DNA of 64,000 bases from Salinisphaera sp052044135 (GCF_052044135.1 NZ_JBQDYF010000001.1:1-64000), one strand, 5' to 3'; positions 35,822-44,852 are shown, counted from the first letter of the stretch. Translations and numbers: made by a program. The notes: a model not told the origin generated them from the sequence alone.

Positions 35822-35845
35822 CCGTCACCACCCGGCGGCTTGTCA

Positions 35846-35880
35846 GCGCGAGCGGCCGGCTATCGGCCGCCCGCGCCTTT
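35846..35880. terminator. Strong hairpin between convergent genes
   Basis: GCGCGAGCGGCCG (35846-35858) pairs with CGGCCGCCCGCGC (35864-35876) with one mismatch around a 5-base loop, followed by CTTT. It lies 25 bp after the channel gene stop and before the end of the opposing MetE-like gene, so it may work in both directions. Confidence 0.7.
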
Positions 35881-35932
35881 GCTATCCGGCGGTCTTTTGC
35901 GACGCCGCCGGGTGGCGGCGCGCAAGGTGAGG

Positions 35933-37042
35933 CTATGCCCAGACCTTGCGCGCGGTTTCGACCACGCGCTCGAGCTTGGCCCACTGGTCATCCTCGGTAA
36001 GGGCATTGCCTTCGACCGTGCTGGAAAAGCCGCATTGCGGGCTCAGGCAGAGCTGGTCGAGGTCGACATAGGCCGCGGCTTCGTCGATCCGTTTGGCCAG
36101 CGCGTCCATCGATTCCAGTTCGGGCGTCTTGGACGAGACCAGGCCGAGCACGACCGTCTTGTTGTCCGGCACATGCCGCAGCGGGGCGAAATCGCCCGAG
36201 CGCTCGTCGTCGTATTCCAGAAAATAGGCATCCACCGCGAGTTCGTTGAACAGCACTTCGGCGACTGGCTCGTAACCGCCCTGGGCAAACCAGGTGCTGC
36301 GATAATTGCCGCGGCACAAATGAATGCCGACGGTCAGGTCGTCCGGCCGGCCAGCCAGGGCGGCGTTGATCAGTTCGGCATACTGCTTCGGCAGGGTGTT
36401 GGGGTCCTCCCCGCGCTCCTTGGCAGCTGCGCGCATGTCCGGGTCGCAGAGATAGGCCAGGTTGGTGTCGTCGAGCTGGATATAGCGACAGCCGGCGCGG
36501 TACAGCGCGTCGATCTCGTCGCGGTAGCAGGCGGCCAGGTCGTCGAAGAAGGCGTCCAGTTCCGGGTAGGCCTCGATATCGATCGCGGCCCGACCGCCGC
36601 GGAAATGCACCATCGTCGGCGAGGGGATCGAGACCTTGGGCAGGGCCCGGGCCTGCGCGGCCAGGAACTCGTAGTCCGCGACCTGGATCGGACGGGCATG
36701 AGCCAGCTTTCCGGTGACCGACAGCTGCGGCGGGGTGAAGCCGTCATCGGAGGCCTTCGCGCTCTTGTTGGCCGCGATGCCGCCGGTCACGGACACGCCG
36801 TCGAGCTGTTTCAGAAAATCCAGATGGAAATAGGCGCGGCGGAATTCGCCGTCGGTGACGTCCTTTAACCCAACAGATTCCTGCTTGCGTACCGCATCGG
36901 CGATGGCGCGGTCCTCGACTTCGCGCAGGGCCTCGGCATCGATCTCGCCGCTGGCATGGCGCTGGCGGGCATCGAGTACGGCCTGCGGACGCAGCAGGCT
37001 GCCGACGTGTTCGGCGCGAAACGGGGGATTGATATGACGCAT
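35933..37042 (-). CDS. MetE C-terminal-domain-like methyltransferase
   Basis: 369-residue protein equivalent to the catalytic barrel of cobalamin-independent methionine synthase, without the N-terminal MetE half. Zinc-ligand residues are recognisable: H and C in GIHLCRGNYRS and C in SPQCGFSS; the folate/homocysteine region shows LDDTNLAYL. Small stand-alone members have uncertain substrates; true methionine synthesis is possible but not assured. It follows pobA by 20 bp and is in the same transcription unit as pcaHG-pobA. A role in methyl-group handling during methoxylated aromatic degradation is a possible reason for this position (inference). Confidence 0.8.
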   Translation of the reverse strand: MRHINPPFRAEHVGSLLRPQAVLDARQRHASGEIDAEALREVEDRAIADAVRKQESVGLKDVTDGEFRRAYFHLDFLKQLDGVSVTGGIAANKSAKASDDGFTPPQLSVTGKLAHARPIQVADYEFLAAQARALPKVSIPSPTMVHFRGGRAAIDIEAYPELDAFFDDLAACYRDEIDALYRAGCRYIQLDDTNLAYLCDPDMRAAAKERGEDPNTLPKQYAELINAALAGRPDDLTVGIHLCRGNYRSTWFAQGGYEPVAEVLFNELAVDAYFLEYDDERSGDFAPLRHVPDNKTVVLGLVSSKTPELESMDALAKRIDEAAAYVDLDQLCLSPQCGFSSTVEGNALTEDDQWAKLERVVETARKVWA

Positions 37043-37062
37043 GGGATTCTCCTGTGGGTCGC

Positions 37063-38250
37063 CTACGGTTCGAGTTTGGCGAACGGCAGGCCGACGTAGT
37101 TTTCCGCGATCGTCGTGCGACCGGCCTTGGAATTCAAGTAGTAGCCGAGTTCGGCCTGCTGGATGCGGGTGTCGAAGTCTTCGGTTGCCGAGAACTTGTG
37201 CAGGTTCGTGGTCATCCACCAGGAGAACCGCTCGGTCTTCCAGATCCGGGACAAACAGGTTGCCGAATAGCGCGCGATCAAGTCGGCACGACTATCGTCG
37301 TAGATGCGCCGGAACAGGCGATAGGCCGTGTTGACGTCCGCAATCGCAAGGTTCAACCCCTTGGCACCGGTCGGCGGCACGATATGGGCGGCATCCCCAA
37401 GCAGGATCAGGCGGCCGTGCTGCATCGGCTCGGTCACCGAACTGCTCAGCGGCGCGACCGACTTGTCGATCGAATCGCCGGTGACGAGCGTATCGGCTAC
37501 GTTCTGCGGCAAGCGGCGCTTGAGCTCGGCCCAGAATTCGTCGTCGCTCCAGTTGTCGGGCGATTCCGTATCGGCGACCTGAATATAGTAGCGGCTGCGG
37601 GTGGGCGAGCGCATGCTGCACAGGGCAAAGCCGCGCTCATGGGTGGCGTAGATGAGTTCGTCGGCCACCGGCGGCGTGTCGGCCATTACGCCCAGCCAGC
37701 CGAGCGGGTATTTGCGCTCGAAGATCTTGAGCCGATCCGCTGGAATACAGCCGCGGGACACACCGTGGGAACCGTCGCAGCCCGCGATATAGGCGCAGTC
37801 GAGCCGATATTCGTGACCGGCGTGCTCGAAGGTGACATACGGCGCGTCGGTATCGATCGCATGCGGCTGGACGTTGTCGGCTTCGTACCAGGTGGTCGCA
37901 CCGATGCCCTCGCGGGCGTTCATGAGATCGCGTGTGACCTCGGTCTGTCCATAGACCGTGACATGCTTGCCGTCGGCCAGTTCCGGCAGGTCGATGCGGA
38001 CGCGCTCGCCGGCGAAGGCGATGTCGAATCCGGTGTGGATGAGCCCGCGGGCGTCGAGGTTGTCCGACACGCCGGCCTCGCGCAGCAGATCGACCGTGCC
38101 CTGTTCCAGCACGCCCGCGCGAATGCGGCCGAGCACATAGTCGGCCGACCGGCGCTCGAGAATTACGTTGTCGATCCCGGCGTTGGCCAGCAACTGGCCG
38201 AGCAACAGCCCGGACGGGCCGGCGCCGATGATGGCGACCTGGGTTTTCAT
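37063..38250 (-). CDS. pobA: 4-Hydroxybenzoate 3-monooxygenase
   Basis: 395-residue FAD-dependent aromatic hydroxylase, the usual length of PobA. The FAD motif GAGPSG is at the N-terminus, the DG motif is CDGSHGVSR near residue 160, and the GD motif GDAAHIVPPTGAKGLN is near residue 286. It adds a 3-hydroxyl to 4-hydroxybenzoate with NADPH and O2 to give protocatechuate. It is placed 61 bp after pcaG in the same direction, so ring hydroxylation and ring cleavage are likely co-transcribed. No separate PobR gene is adjacent. Confidence 0.96.
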   Translation of the reverse strand: MKTQVAIIGAGPSGLLLGQLLANAGIDNVILERRSADYVLGRIRAGVLEQGTVDLLREAGVSDNLDARGLIHTGFDIAFAGERVRIDLPELADGKHVTVYGQTEVTRDLMNAREGIGATTWYEADNVQPHAIDTDAPYVTFEHAGHEYRLDCAYIAGCDGSHGVSRGCIPADRLKIFERKYPLGWLGVMADTPPVADELIYATHERGFALCSMRSPTRSRYYIQVADTESPDNWSDDEFWAELKRRLPQNVADTLVTGDSIDKSVAPLSSSVTEPMQHGRLILLGDAAHIVPPTGAKGLNLAIADVNTAYRLFRRIYDDSRADLIARYSATCLSRIWKTERFSWWMTTNLHKFSATEDFDTRIQQAELGYYLNSKAGRTTIAENYVGLPFAKLEP

Positions 38251-38311
38251 TTTTTCTCCCGTGGTATCCCCGGGGGCATGAGCCCGGCGGCAGCGATCGC
38301 GTGTTTTCGCG

Positions 38312-38962
38312 CTAGAAGTCGAAGAACACGGTTTCGTCGTGGCCCTGAAGACGGATCACGAATTCATAGACCGGCTCGTCGTCATCGCGGTCCTCGACCT
38401 GCGTCGCGATCAGCGTGCGCCGGCGCTCGGCCGGCACTCGGTTGAGAAACGGGCACGCCGCGTTGGCCTCGCCTTCGTCGTCGAAATACAGCCGCGTATG
38501 CAGGTGGATGTTGATGCCGCGGGCGAAGATCATGAGGTTGATGTGCGGCGCCATCTCCGGGCCGTCGGGGTGGGGCAGGCGGCCCGGCTTGATGGTGGTG
38601 AACGACCACCAGCCGGCCTGGTCCACGCCCATGCCGGGGGCGACCCGGCCGAAGCTGTTGAAAGCGTTGTCGAAGGAAAAATCCGTGACGTATTGCCCGT
38701 GCGCATCCGCCTGCCAGGCCTCGACCAGCACGTCGTCCACCGGCACTTCATTGCCGTCGAGAACCAGGCCTCTGATATGGATGCGCGGGCCCTCGGCGTT
38801 CGTGCTGGCCATGACATTGGCGATCTCGTGCTCGCGCTCGGGCAGGCCGGCGACGTTCAGAGCCAGGCCGATATGCACATAGGGCCCGGCGGTCTGCGAC
38901 GGCGATTCGGGCAGGAAAACGCTGTCGGGGTCCAGCGGCTGGCGATGGTTGTACTGCTGCAT
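38312..38962 (-). CDS. pcaG: Protocatechuate 3,4-dioxygenase alpha subunit
   Basis: 216-residue alpha chain. N-terminal FLPESPSQTAGPYVHIGLAL, the GLVLDGNEVPVDDVLVEAWQA strand pair, and the HINLMIFARGINIHLHTRLYF core are characteristic. It forms the active site together with PcaH but does not carry the complete iron ligand set. The gene starts 9 bp after pcaH stops, so the two chains are made together. Confidence 0.95.
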   Translation of the reverse strand: MQQYNHRQPLDPDSVFLPESPSQTAGPYVHIGLALNVAGLPEREHEIANVMASTNAEGPRIHIRGLVLDGNEVPVDDVLVEAWQADAHGQYVTDFSFDNAFNSFGRVAPGMGVDQAGWWSFTTIKPGRLPHPDGPEMAPHINLMIFARGINIHLHTRLYFDDEGEANAACPFLNRVPAERRRTLIATQVEDRDDDEPVYEFVIRLQGHDETVFFDF

Positions 38963-38971
38963 GGCGGGCTC

Positions 38972-39706
38972 CTAGAAGTTCTCGAAAAAGGTCTGCAGTG
39001 CGCCGCGGGTGACGATGTCGAAGCGATACACGAGACAGTCGAAGGAGCGCGAGCGGGCCATGTCGAGCCGCGAAGTCAGCGTCTCAACGGCGTCGGCATC
39101 GCGGATCGTGTTCACGATCGGGCAGTGCGGAATCAGCGGATCACCCTCGAAATACAGCTGGGTGATCAGCCGGGTCGAGATCGAGGGCCCCATGACCGAG
39201 ATGTGGATATGCGCCGGGCGCCAGGAGTTCGGGTCGTTCGGCCAGGGGTAGGGGCCGGGCTTGATCGTGCGAAAGCGATACCAGCCGCCTTCGTCGCTGA
39301 CCGTGCGGCCGACGCCGCCGAAATTCGGATCCAGCGGAGCGGCGTAGGTGTCCTTCTTATGCCGATAGCGGCCGCCGGCATTGGCCTGCCACATCTCGAC
39401 CAGCGTATGCGGCACCGGCTTGCCGAACTGATCGATCACCCGGCCGTAGAGCTGGATGCGTTCGCCCACCGGCAGACCGTCGTGGTCGGTGCCTTCGCGG
39501 TAGTTGTTGAGCAGATCGTTGTCATAGGGCCCGAGGGCCAGCCCCTGAAAATCCGGACCGGTGATTTCGGAGGCGCTCGGGGCCTGAATGGCCATGAGCG
39601 CCTGGCGCGGCGAGCGGGCAACCGAGGTCTTGTAGCCGGGCGCATACGCGGGTGGATGCCAGTTCCGGTCGCGCATGACGAAGGCGGTGTGTTCGTTGGC
39701 TGCCAT
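38972..39706 (-). CDS. pcaH: Protocatechuate 3,4-dioxygenase beta subunit
   Basis: 244-residue iron-binding chain of the intradiol dioxygenase that opens protocatechuate to 3-carboxy-cis,cis-muconate. The intradiol signature is seen (GRVIDQFGKPVPHTLVEMWQ), with the iron ligands expected from Y in GRYRHKKDTY, Y in GWYRFRT and the two H of RPAHIHISV. ATG 39706 is preferred to an upstream start that would include low-quality residues. First gene of pcaHG-pobA-metE-like; a PcaQ-type box lies about 104 bp upstream at the end of pcaQ. Confidence 0.95.
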   Translation of the reverse strand: MAANEHTAFVMRDRNWHPPAYAPGYKTSVARSPRQALMAIQAPSASEITGPDFQGLALGPYDNDLLNNYREGTDHDGLPVGERIQLYGRVIDQFGKPVPHTLVEMWQANAGGRYRHKKDTYAAPLDPNFGGVGRTVSDEGGWYRFRTIKPGPYPWPNDPNSWRPAHIHISVMGPSISTRLITQLYFEGDPLIPHCPIVNTIRDADAVETLTSRLDMARSRSFDCLVYRFDIVTRGALQTFFENF

Positions 39707-39809
39707 TGGATCGTTCCTCTGCTCCGGGGTGGCCGGAAGCCCTCGGCCGTAGAGATTCGAAATTGCCGTGGCGGGCCGGCCCCGCCAATTGAAAAGTACG
39801 CTGCCCGGC

Positions 39810-39825
39810 ATACCCGTTTGGTTAT
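39810..39825 (-). promoter_or_regulatory. PcaQ-type box before pcaH
   Basis: On the minus strand this reads ATAACCAAACGGGTAT, close to ATAACC-N4-GGTTAA. It overlaps the pcaQ stop codon and lies 104 bp upstream of the pcaH start. The half site ATAACCAAAC is repeated at 43556-43565 before the aryl-aldehyde dehydrogenase gene. Confidence 0.65.
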
Positions 39826-40763
39826 GTGGCCAGGTTGTTGGCCCAGTTCACGCCGGGGTATTCGGCGGCGGTGGATCGCAGGCAATCGCAGAGCTGGCGG
39901 GCTGCGAGCGACATCGGCTGGCTGCTGTTCACGGCGAATCCGACCGAGCCTCCGCGACTCTCCACCGGCGAGTCGACTACGACCATTTGATAGGTGCTTA
40001 CGGGCGCCCGGGCCGTGTCGGCCGGGGTCACCCAGACCGCATCGCTGCGCAGCACATAGGCCTCTGACAGCGGCAGCGAAAGGGTTTCGATGGCATGGGG
40101 CGGGTCGATCGATTGTTCCACCCAGTATCGTTCGACCTGTTCGCGCAGGGTGGTGCCGCGCGGCGGGATCACCCATGGGTAATGGGTAAAGGTTTTGAGG
40201 CTGGGCGCGCCGCGGGTATCCAGCGCCGGATGGCCGGAGCGAACCACCACGATCATCGGCTCGTAGTACAGATGCTCGAAAGTCAGGTCACGGATTTCCT
40301 GGGCTTCGCTCATGCGGCCGATCACCAGATCGAGCTCGCCGAGCCGCAGCCGGGTGAGCAGGGCCGCACTCGTGCCTGTGTCCACCTCGACTCTCAGATT
40401 CGGTTGGCCGCGATGCAGCACGGTCAGCGTTTCCGGCAACAGGCCGCCTTCGACGTTGGACAAGGCGCCGATACGAATCACGGTTTCCGGCGCTTCGCTG
40501 CGCACCGCCTCGATGCCTTCGTCGATCGAGCGCAGGGCCGGGGCGGTATAGCGCAGGAGGGTGCGGCCCGCGGGGGTCAGCGTCACGCCGCGCGGGCCGC
40601 GTTCGAACAGCACCACGCCCAGATTCGTCTCCAGTTCGCGGATGGTCTTCGACATGCCCGGCTGGGTGATCGACAGCGCCTCGGCCGCCGAGGCGAACTG
40701 GCCGTGCCGGGCAACCTCCGCAAAGGCGGCCAGATGGCGCAGTTTGATCGGCGAATGGATCAT
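39822..40763 (-). CDS. pcaQ: LysR-type activator of the pca genes
   Basis: 313-residue LysR-family regulator of the PcaQ type. The helix-turn-helix is in the first 60 residues (FASAAEALSITQPGMSKTIR, ELETNLGVVLFERGPRGVTL). The effector domain follows with IGALSNVEGGLLPETL and DLVIGRMSEAQEI, segments I associate with the PcaQ/GbpR group. PcaQ in alphaproteobacteria activates pcaDCHGB in response to 3-carboxymuconate or carboxymuconolactone. Here it is upstream of pcaHG on the same strand instead of divergent. The gap of 115 bp holds the predicted box and promoter. Confidence 0.85.
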   Translation of the reverse strand: MIHSPIKLRHLAAFAEVARHGQFASAAEALSITQPGMSKTIRELETNLGVVLFERGPRGVTLTPAGRTLLRYTAPALRSIDEGIEAVRSEAPETVIRIGALSNVEGGLLPETLTVLHRGQPNLRVEVDTGTSAALLTRLRLGELDLVIGRMSEAQEIRDLTFEHLYYEPMIVVVRSGHPALDTRGAPSLKTFTHYPWVIPPRGTTLREQVERYWVEQSIDPPHAIETLSLPLSEAYVLRSDAVWVTPADTARAPVSTYQMVVVDSPVESRGGSVGFAVNSSQPMSLAARQLCDCLRSTAAEYPGVNWANNLAT

Positions 40764-40880
40764 GGCGTTCAGCGTAATGTAATCGAGCGGTCTTGCCGTG
40801 CACTTTGCGCGGCCGCCTCTCGGCAGCGACGGCGTTGCGGACGGATGGGCCGTAATGGCCGGAAACGACCGCCGATGCCG

Positions 40881-42011
40881 TCAGGGCGAACCGAGCATCA
40901 GGATGGGCTTCAGGGTTTCGCCCTTCTCGCTATCCGCGGCGGCCTGGTTGATTTCCTCGAAATCGTAGTAGCGTACGAGTTTGTCGAACGGGAACCGCCC
41001 TTCGAGATAGAGGTCGACCAGCTTGGGAATGAAAGTCCGGGCCACGCTGTCGCCTTCGACGATGCCGCGAATCTGCTTGCCGCCGATCAGCAGGTCGTTG
41101 ACGTCGAAGTAGGTCTCCTCGCCAAGCGGCGGGGCGCCGACCGCGCCGATGACGCCGCGTTTGCCCAGACTGTCGATGCCCTGGCGGAACACGCTCGTGT
41201 TGCCGGTGGATTCAACGGCGTAGTCGACACCACCGCCGCTGATTTCGCGGATGGTCGCCACGGGGTCCTCGTTGCGGGCGTTGATGACGTGGGTGGCCCC
41301 GAGTTCGCGAGCCAGAGCCAGCCGGGATTCGATGATATCCACGGCAATGATTTCGGCGGCCCCGGCGACCCGGGCGGCCAAGATCGCGGACTGACCGACA
41401 GCGCCCGCGCCGAATACGGCGATCCGGCTGCCCGGCGCTACCGCCAGGGAATTCATCACCGCGCCGGCTCCGGTCTGGATACCGCAGCCCAGGGGGCCGA
41501 GCAGGGCCAGCGGGGCCTCATCGGGCACGCGGACTGCATTGTTTTCCCGGCACAGGGCGTAGGTTGCGAACGACGACTGGCTGAAGAAGTGGTCGTTGAT
41601 CGCCGCGCCATGATCGTCGGTCAGCGCGTGTCCGCCGTCCGGACCGGCGCCGCCAAAGTTGCGGGCAAAGAAGTCCATGCAGTAGCTCGGCGCGCCGTCG
41701 TCGCAATTGGCGCAGTCGCCACAGTGGCCGTAGGAGAGCACAACATGGTCGCCGGGTTTCAGATGGCCCACATTCGGGCCGATGGCCTCGACGACACCGG
41801 CGCCCTCATGGCCCAGTACCGCCGGCAACGGGACGGGATAGAGCTGGTCGCGCACAATCAGGTCGGTATGACACAGCCCGGTGGCGACGATGCGCACACG
41901 CACCTCATCGCCGACCGGGGCGCGCAGATGCAGGGTCCGGATATCGAACGGCGCCCCGCGGCTGGGCGTCACGGCGGCCCGCACTGGCCGGGGTTGATTG
42001 CTGTCGGTCAT
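40881..42011 (-). CDS. Zinc-dependent aryl-alcohol dehydrogenase
   Basis: 376-residue medium-chain dehydrogenase of the benzyl-alcohol (XylB/AreB) type. The catalytic-zinc site shows GLCHTDLIVRD and GHEGAGVVE. The structural-zinc cysteines are CGDCANCDDGAPSYC. The nucleotide-binding motif is GAGAVGQSA. It interconverts aryl alcohols and aldehydes with NAD. Start ATG 42011. It follows the aryl-aldehyde dehydrogenase gene by 34 bp, so the two enzymes form an alcohol-to-acid pair feeding benzoate- or hydroxybenzoate-type acids. Confidence 0.88.
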   Translation of the reverse strand: MTDSNQPRPVRAAVTPSRGAPFDIRTLHLRAPVGDEVRVRIVATGLCHTDLIVRDQLYPVPLPAVLGHEGAGVVEAIGPNVGHLKPGDHVVLSYGHCGDCANCDDGAPSYCMDFFARNFGGAGPDGGHALTDDHGAAINDHFFSQSSFATYALCRENNAVRVPDEAPLALLGPLGCGIQTGAGAVMNSLAVAPGSRIAVFGAGAVGQSAILAARVAGAAEIIAVDIIESRLALARELGATHVINARNEDPVATIREISGGGVDYAVESTGNTSVFRQGIDSLGKRGVIGAVGAPPLGEETYFDVNDLLIGGKQIRGIVEGDSVARTFIPKLVDLYLEGRFPFDKLVRYYDFEEINQAAADSEKGETLKPILMLGSP

Positions 42012-42045
42012 GGCGTACTCCGTGATTGTCGGTCGTCGGTGGTGA

Positions 42046-43512
42046 TCAAAGCGGATAGTCGGGCGCTTCGCCCTTGATCGTAAGCCACTGCCATCGGGTG
42101 AATTCTTCCCAGTTGGCGGGGCCGCCGATACTGGTTCCGTTGCCGGACGCGCCGACACCGCCGAACGGGTTGATGACTTCGTCGTTGACCGTCTGGTCGT
42201 TGATGTGAAGCAACCCGGTGTCGAGCCTTTCGCCAAGCGCCAGCGCGCGCCCGACGTTGTTTGAAATGATGGCCGCGGACAGGCCGTACTCCGTGTTATT
42301 GGCCAGGCGCACGGCTTGATCGTCGTCGTCGAAGGGAACGACCACCGCTACCGGCGCGAAGGTCTCTTCATGAAAGATCGGGTTGTCGGCATCGACATCG
42401 ATCATCACGGTGGGCCGGAGGAATCGATCCTGGTGGTCGCCGCCCACCAGCAGCCGCCCTCCGGCCCGCGTTGCCGATTCGAGCAGCGCCAATGCATGCC
42501 GGAGTTGGCCGTCGTCGATCAACGGGCCGAGCGCAGCCCCGTCGTCGGTCGCCGGATCGCCGACGGTCAGGCTTCGCGCCCTGGCCACCAGCCGGTCGAC
42601 GAACGCGTCATGGATCGCGCGGTGGACGAGAATTCGGCCCGTGGACATACAGACCTGCCCCTGGTGGAGGTAGGCGCCCCAGGTGGCATTGCTGACCGCC
42701 CGGTCCAGGTCGGCGTCGTCGAGCACGATCAGCGAGTTTTTGCCGCCGAGTTCGAGTGAGACTTTCTTGAGATGCTGGCTGGCCGCCGCGCCGATCCTGC
42801 GCCCGGCCGCCGTCGAACCCGTGAACTGGATCATCGCGATGTGTGCGTCACTGACCAGCGCCTGGCCGGTTTCGGCCCCGCCCGGGAGTACGTGCAGCAA
42901 GCCGGCCGGCAGGCCGGCCTGTTCCAGCAGGCGGGCGATGACGAAGCCCCCGCATACACTCGTGCGCGGGTCGGGTTTGAGCACCACCCCGTTGCCGAGC
43001 GCCAGAGCCGGCGCGACGGCACGCAGGGCCAGAATCAACGGAAAATTAAACGGCGCGATTACGCCGACCACACCCACGGGACGGCGCCGGGCCAGACTGA
43101 GCCGGCCGGGCGTGGATGGCAGGACTTCGCCATGACTCTGCGAAGGCAGGCTCGTGGCTTCGTGAAGAATCTTGAGGCTGTTCCGGGTTTCGAATTCGGC
43201 CTTGCCACGGGTCGAACCGCTTTCGCGAATGAGCCAATCCACGATGCTGTCTTGCTTCGCTTCGGCCAGTTCGGCTGCCCGCCGAAATACCGCCGCGCGC
43301 TGCTCGTAGGGTCGGGCGGCCCAATCGCGTTGGCACTGGCATGCGGTGGCGGCCGATGTGGCCACTTGTGCCTCGCTGGCCTGGCCAATCGTACCGAGGC
43401 GCTGTCCGGTCGCGGGCGACAGCGTGTCCATCATGTTCGGACTGGATCGCCATTCGCCGTCGAACAAACAGCCGTTCCAGTCGATCTCGGCAAATAAATC
43501 GGCATCGCTCAT
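42046..43512 (-). CDS. Aryl-aldehyde (benzaldehyde-type) dehydrogenase
   Basis: 488-residue NAD(P)-dependent aldehyde dehydrogenase similar to benzaldehyde and vanillin dehydrogenases. The general base E254 lies in LELGGKNS and the nucleophile C288 in GQVCMST. GVIAPFNFPLIL and NPFGGVGASGNGTS are typical. It oxidises aromatic aldehydes to acids. AGGAG precedes ATG 43512. Upstream at 43561-43575 is a 15-bp palindrome. With a second, vdh-like enzyme at 51554, the division of substrates between the two is not known from sequence. Confidence 0.88.
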   Translation of the reverse strand: MSDADLFAEIDWNGCLFDGEWRSSPNMMDTLSPATGQRLGTIGQASEAQVATSAATACQCQRDWAARPYEQRAAVFRRAAELAEAKQDSIVDWLIRESGSTRGKAEFETRNSLKILHEATSLPSQSHGEVLPSTPGRLSLARRRPVGVVGVIAPFNFPLILALRAVAPALALGNGVVLKPDPRTSVCGGFVIARLLEQAGLPAGLLHVLPGGAETGQALVSDAHIAMIQFTGSTAAGRRIGAAASQHLKKVSLELGGKNSLIVLDDADLDRAVSNATWGAYLHQGQVCMSTGRILVHRAIHDAFVDRLVARARSLTVGDPATDDGAALGPLIDDGQLRHALALLESATRAGGRLLVGGDHQDRFLRPTVMIDVDADNPIFHEETFAPVAVVVPFDDDDQAVRLANNTEYGLSAAIISNNVGRALALGERLDTGLLHINDQTVNDEVINPFGGVGASGNGTSIGGPANWEEFTRWQWLTIKGEAPDYPL

Positions 43513-43555
43513 CGGGGACTCCTCGGGCTCGTGCGCCTCGCGCATGGGCAGAGAC

Positions 43556-43575
43556 GTTTGGTTATGCGCTATAAC
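43556..43575. promoter_or_regulatory. Palindrome before aryl-aldehyde dehydrogenase
   Basis: GTTATGCGCTATAAC at 43561-43575 is an interrupted inverted repeat (GTTAT-N5-ATAAC). It overlaps, on the minus strand, the 10-mer ATAACCAAAC shared with the pcaH PcaQ-type box. It lies 49 bp upstream of the gene start and is a candidate operator. Confidence 0.5.
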
Positions 43576-43664
43576 GATATCCCGGTGTCCACCATCGGAC
43601 CATTAGCCGAAGGGTTGAGCCGCTGTTGCTATGACCGGTGGGCGTGCAGCCGCCGGCCGTGGCG

Positions 43665-44852
43665 TCAGGCGTTTGTGTCTCGCTCGCCGATCGGTTGCCC
43701 CCAAGCGTGTTTCTTGGCCAGTTTGAAGGCATGATTGGCGGCCGGCACGCCCGCATAGATCGCCACATGCATCAATGTCTGGCGCAGCTGGGCCTCGGAC
43801 AAACCGATACGCTTGGCGGTCTCCAGATGCAGTTCCAGTTCGCCGTCGCGGCCGAGCGCGGCCAGCACCGCCAGGGTGATCATGCTGCGCTCGGGCCGGG
43901 TCAGATCGGTATTGCCCCAGAGCTCGCCCCAGGCCAGACGCGTGATCATGTCCTGGAAGGGCGCGTCGAGCGTGGTGGTGTTGTTCGAGGCGCGCTCGAC
44001 GTGTTCGGCGCCGAGGACCGACTTGCGGATCGCCAGACCATCGTCGTAGCTGGCCGGCGCTCGCGTGCTACCGGCCGAGAGCGCGTCGCCCAGCCACGCG
44101 ACGAAGCGTTCCGGCGCCTCGACCGCCGGCACATGGCCCACACCGTCGAGCACGCTCTGTTGGCTGTCCGGCAGCTCATGGGCAAGGGTCGAGAGCGTGT
44201 CTGGCGGGGTCGCGCCGTCATCGGCGCCGGTCAGCAGATTCACACAACGGTCGACGCCGTTTAGGTTGCCGCGGAAATCGGCCTCGGCGAGCAGTTCGCA
44301 CAGCCGGGCATAGGATTCGTCGTCGCAGCGGCCGAGCTGGGTCTGCCAGCCGGAAACTGACGCCGGATGGGCCGTCTTGAAGATCGGGCCGAACCAGCGA
44401 TCGACCAGTTCCGGCGCCATGGCGGCCAGTCCTTCGTCGCGTACCCGGGCGGCGCGCTGATGCCAGAGGTCCGGCTGGCCGATGACCGCGCCCGTATTGG
44501 TCAAGGCAACCCGCCCGAGACGCTGGGGCGCCCGGCGGAGGAGTGCCTGGCCGACGACGCCCCCGATCGAGGTGCCCACGAAATGTGCGCGTTCGATATT
44601 CAGCGCATCAAGCAAGGCCACGGCCTCGGCCGCCAGATCGTCGGCGGATAGCGCGCCGGCCGCGGTCGCGCTCGCACCGTGACCGGGCAGATCCCAGGTG
44701 ATCAGCCGGAAACGGCCGGCCAGGGCGGAGATCACCTCGTCCCAGACGGCCTGGGTCATCCCCAGCAGGTGGGCCAGCAGCACCGCCGGTGCGGATTTCG
44801 GGCCGGTGTCGCGATAGGCGACGGCGCGGCTTTGGATATCGACGAACGGCAT
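43665..44852 (-). CDS. pcaL: PcaD-PcaC fusion: enol-lactone hydrolase and carboxymuconolactone decarboxylase
   Basis: 395-residue bifunctional protein. Residues 1 to about 255 are an alpha/beta hydrolase (3-oxoadipate enol-lactonase) with nucleophile S95 in GTSIGG and the acid/base residues toward residue 240 (GVGHVPAVEAPE). Residues about 270-390 are the 4-carboxymuconolactone decarboxylase with LTRPERSMITLAVLAALGRD and LHLETAKRIGLSEAQL. The fusion joins two consecutive steps of the beta-ketoadipate pathway and is known elsewhere as PcaL. GGAGG precedes ATG 44852. Confidence 0.92.
   Translation of the reverse strand: MPFVDIQSRAVAYRDTGPKSAPAVLLAHLLGMTQAVWDEVISALAGRFRLITWDLPGHGASATAAGALSADDLAAEAVALLDALNIERAHFVGTSIGGVVGQALLRRAPQRLGRVALTNTGAVIGQPDLWHQRAARVRDEGLAAMAPELVDRWFGPIFKTAHPASVSGWQTQLGRCDDESYARLCELLAEADFRGNLNGVDRCVNLLTGADDGATPPDTLSTLAHELPDSQQSVLDGVGHVPAVEAPERFVAWLGDALSAGSTRAPASYDDGLAIRKSVLGAEHVERASNNTTTLDAPFQDMITRLAWGELWGNTDLTRPERSMITLAVLAALGRDGELELHLETAKRIGLSEAQLRQTLMHVAIYAGVPAANHAFKLAKKHAWGQPIGERDTNA

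Noticed and set aside
38339..42077. Two 600-codon plus-strand frames opposite pcaG/pcaH/pcaQ and the alcohol dehydrogenase
   Set aside because: Both run across several recognised minus-strand genes and show no domain. They are compositional shadows.
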